Assembly (NCBI GenBank): GCA_031257815.1
Contig: JAIRNX010000057.1
Coordinates: 1 to 5,974 of the forward strand
Source of the DNA: Lactobacillales bacterium
Lineage (GTDB): Bacteria > Bacillota > Bacilli > Lactobacillales > Streptococcaceae
Length of the DNA stretch: 5,974 nucleotides
Direction: 5' to 3'
The notes under the pieces were generated by a model that searched no databases, was not told the origin of the DNA, and was given only the letters and a program-made list of their open reading frames with translations. Every line of letters starts with the position of its first letter. Position 1 is the stretch's first letter. The translations under genes and the position numbers were made by a program. Of this stretch, positions 5,925 to 5,974 are shown piece by piece.

Positions 5925-5974
5925 TTAATTAGTCGTAACACAAAGTCCCCACCAAACTCCCTTTTCATCAGGGT
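5925..5974 (-). CDS. Possible 3' end of an upstream gene, perhaps the substrate peptide
   Basis: A frame entering from the right edge reads PDEKGVWWGLCVTTN and stops at TAA 5927-5925; the first two bases of the window edge belong to the preceding codon. Its codons end mostly in A or T, like the genes around it. It would end 99 bases before the large membrane protein gene, about where circular-bacteriocin clusters place the precursor gene. A competing frame, open from the edge to TGA 5893-5891, ends ...LIKKESRWFAIKI but uses codons less typical of AT-rich genes. With only about 15 codons visible neither can be proved coding. Confidence 0.25.
   Translation of the reverse strand, partial: PDEKGVWWGLCVTTN

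Noticed and set aside
5891..5974. YydF-like epipeptide, because one edge frame ends KKESRWFAIKI, loosely like the KENRW segment of YydF
   Set aside because: The likeness is a few residues only, the frame has atypical codons, and no radical-SAM gene follows as in yyd operons.

Overview
The window is about 6 kb of AT-rich DNA in which every convincing gene lies on the minus strand, so the genes read from the right edge (5974) to the left edge (1). A lipoprotein-type PstS of the Gram-positive form, strong GGAGG-type ribosome binding sites, low GC and a small DUF6290/RelB-like protein suggest a low-GC Firmicute, most likely one of the Lactobacillales (Enterococcus/Lactobacillus-like). The genus cannot be fixed from the sequence alone.

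Right part (about 2408-5974) holds a tightly packed, four-gene membrane/ABC cassette. In transcription order it encodes a large polytopic membrane protein (567 aa from the preferred start), a SpoIIM/DUF95-family membrane protein (182 aa), a five-helix hydrophobic protein (163 aa) and an ABC ATPase (222 aa). The genes overlap or sit within about 25 nt of each other, so they are almost certainly one operon. This set and order (large membrane protein, DUF95, small membrane protein, ATPase) match the maturation/secretion/self-protection module B-C-C1-D of circular-bacteriocin clusters such as enterocin AS-48. The substrate peptide gene should lie upstream, across the right edge. Two short frames enter from that edge; the one with the more host-like codons ends in ...GVWWGLCVTTN, a Trp- and Cys-containing tail unlike known circular bacteriocins. 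The cassette may therefore serve a peptide of a different kind.

Centre (2131-2355): a small gene for a RelB/DUF6290-type ribbon-helix-helix antitoxin with no toxin gene next to it. It separates the peptide cassette from the phosphate operon.

Left part (1-2051): the start of a high-affinity phosphate uptake operon: pstS (binding lipoprotein), pstC (permease) and the first 57 codons of pstA, cut by the left edge. pstC and pstA overlap by ATGA. Between pstS and pstC lie two AT-rich dyads, sharing a few bases, with the common half-site AACAAT/ATTGTT. They could form RNA hairpins that separate pstS expression from the downstream genes, or act as tandem operators.

Sampled 60-base lines give 31/60 and 28/60 G+C in the pst genes, against 14/60 and 16/60 in the ABC cassette. 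This fits a cassette acquired next to a core phosphate operon. There is no gene-free stretch longer than 300 bases; the longest non-coding run is the roughly 149 bases at the right edge. No tRNA, rRNA, CRISPR, insertion sequence or clear intrinsic terminator was seen.
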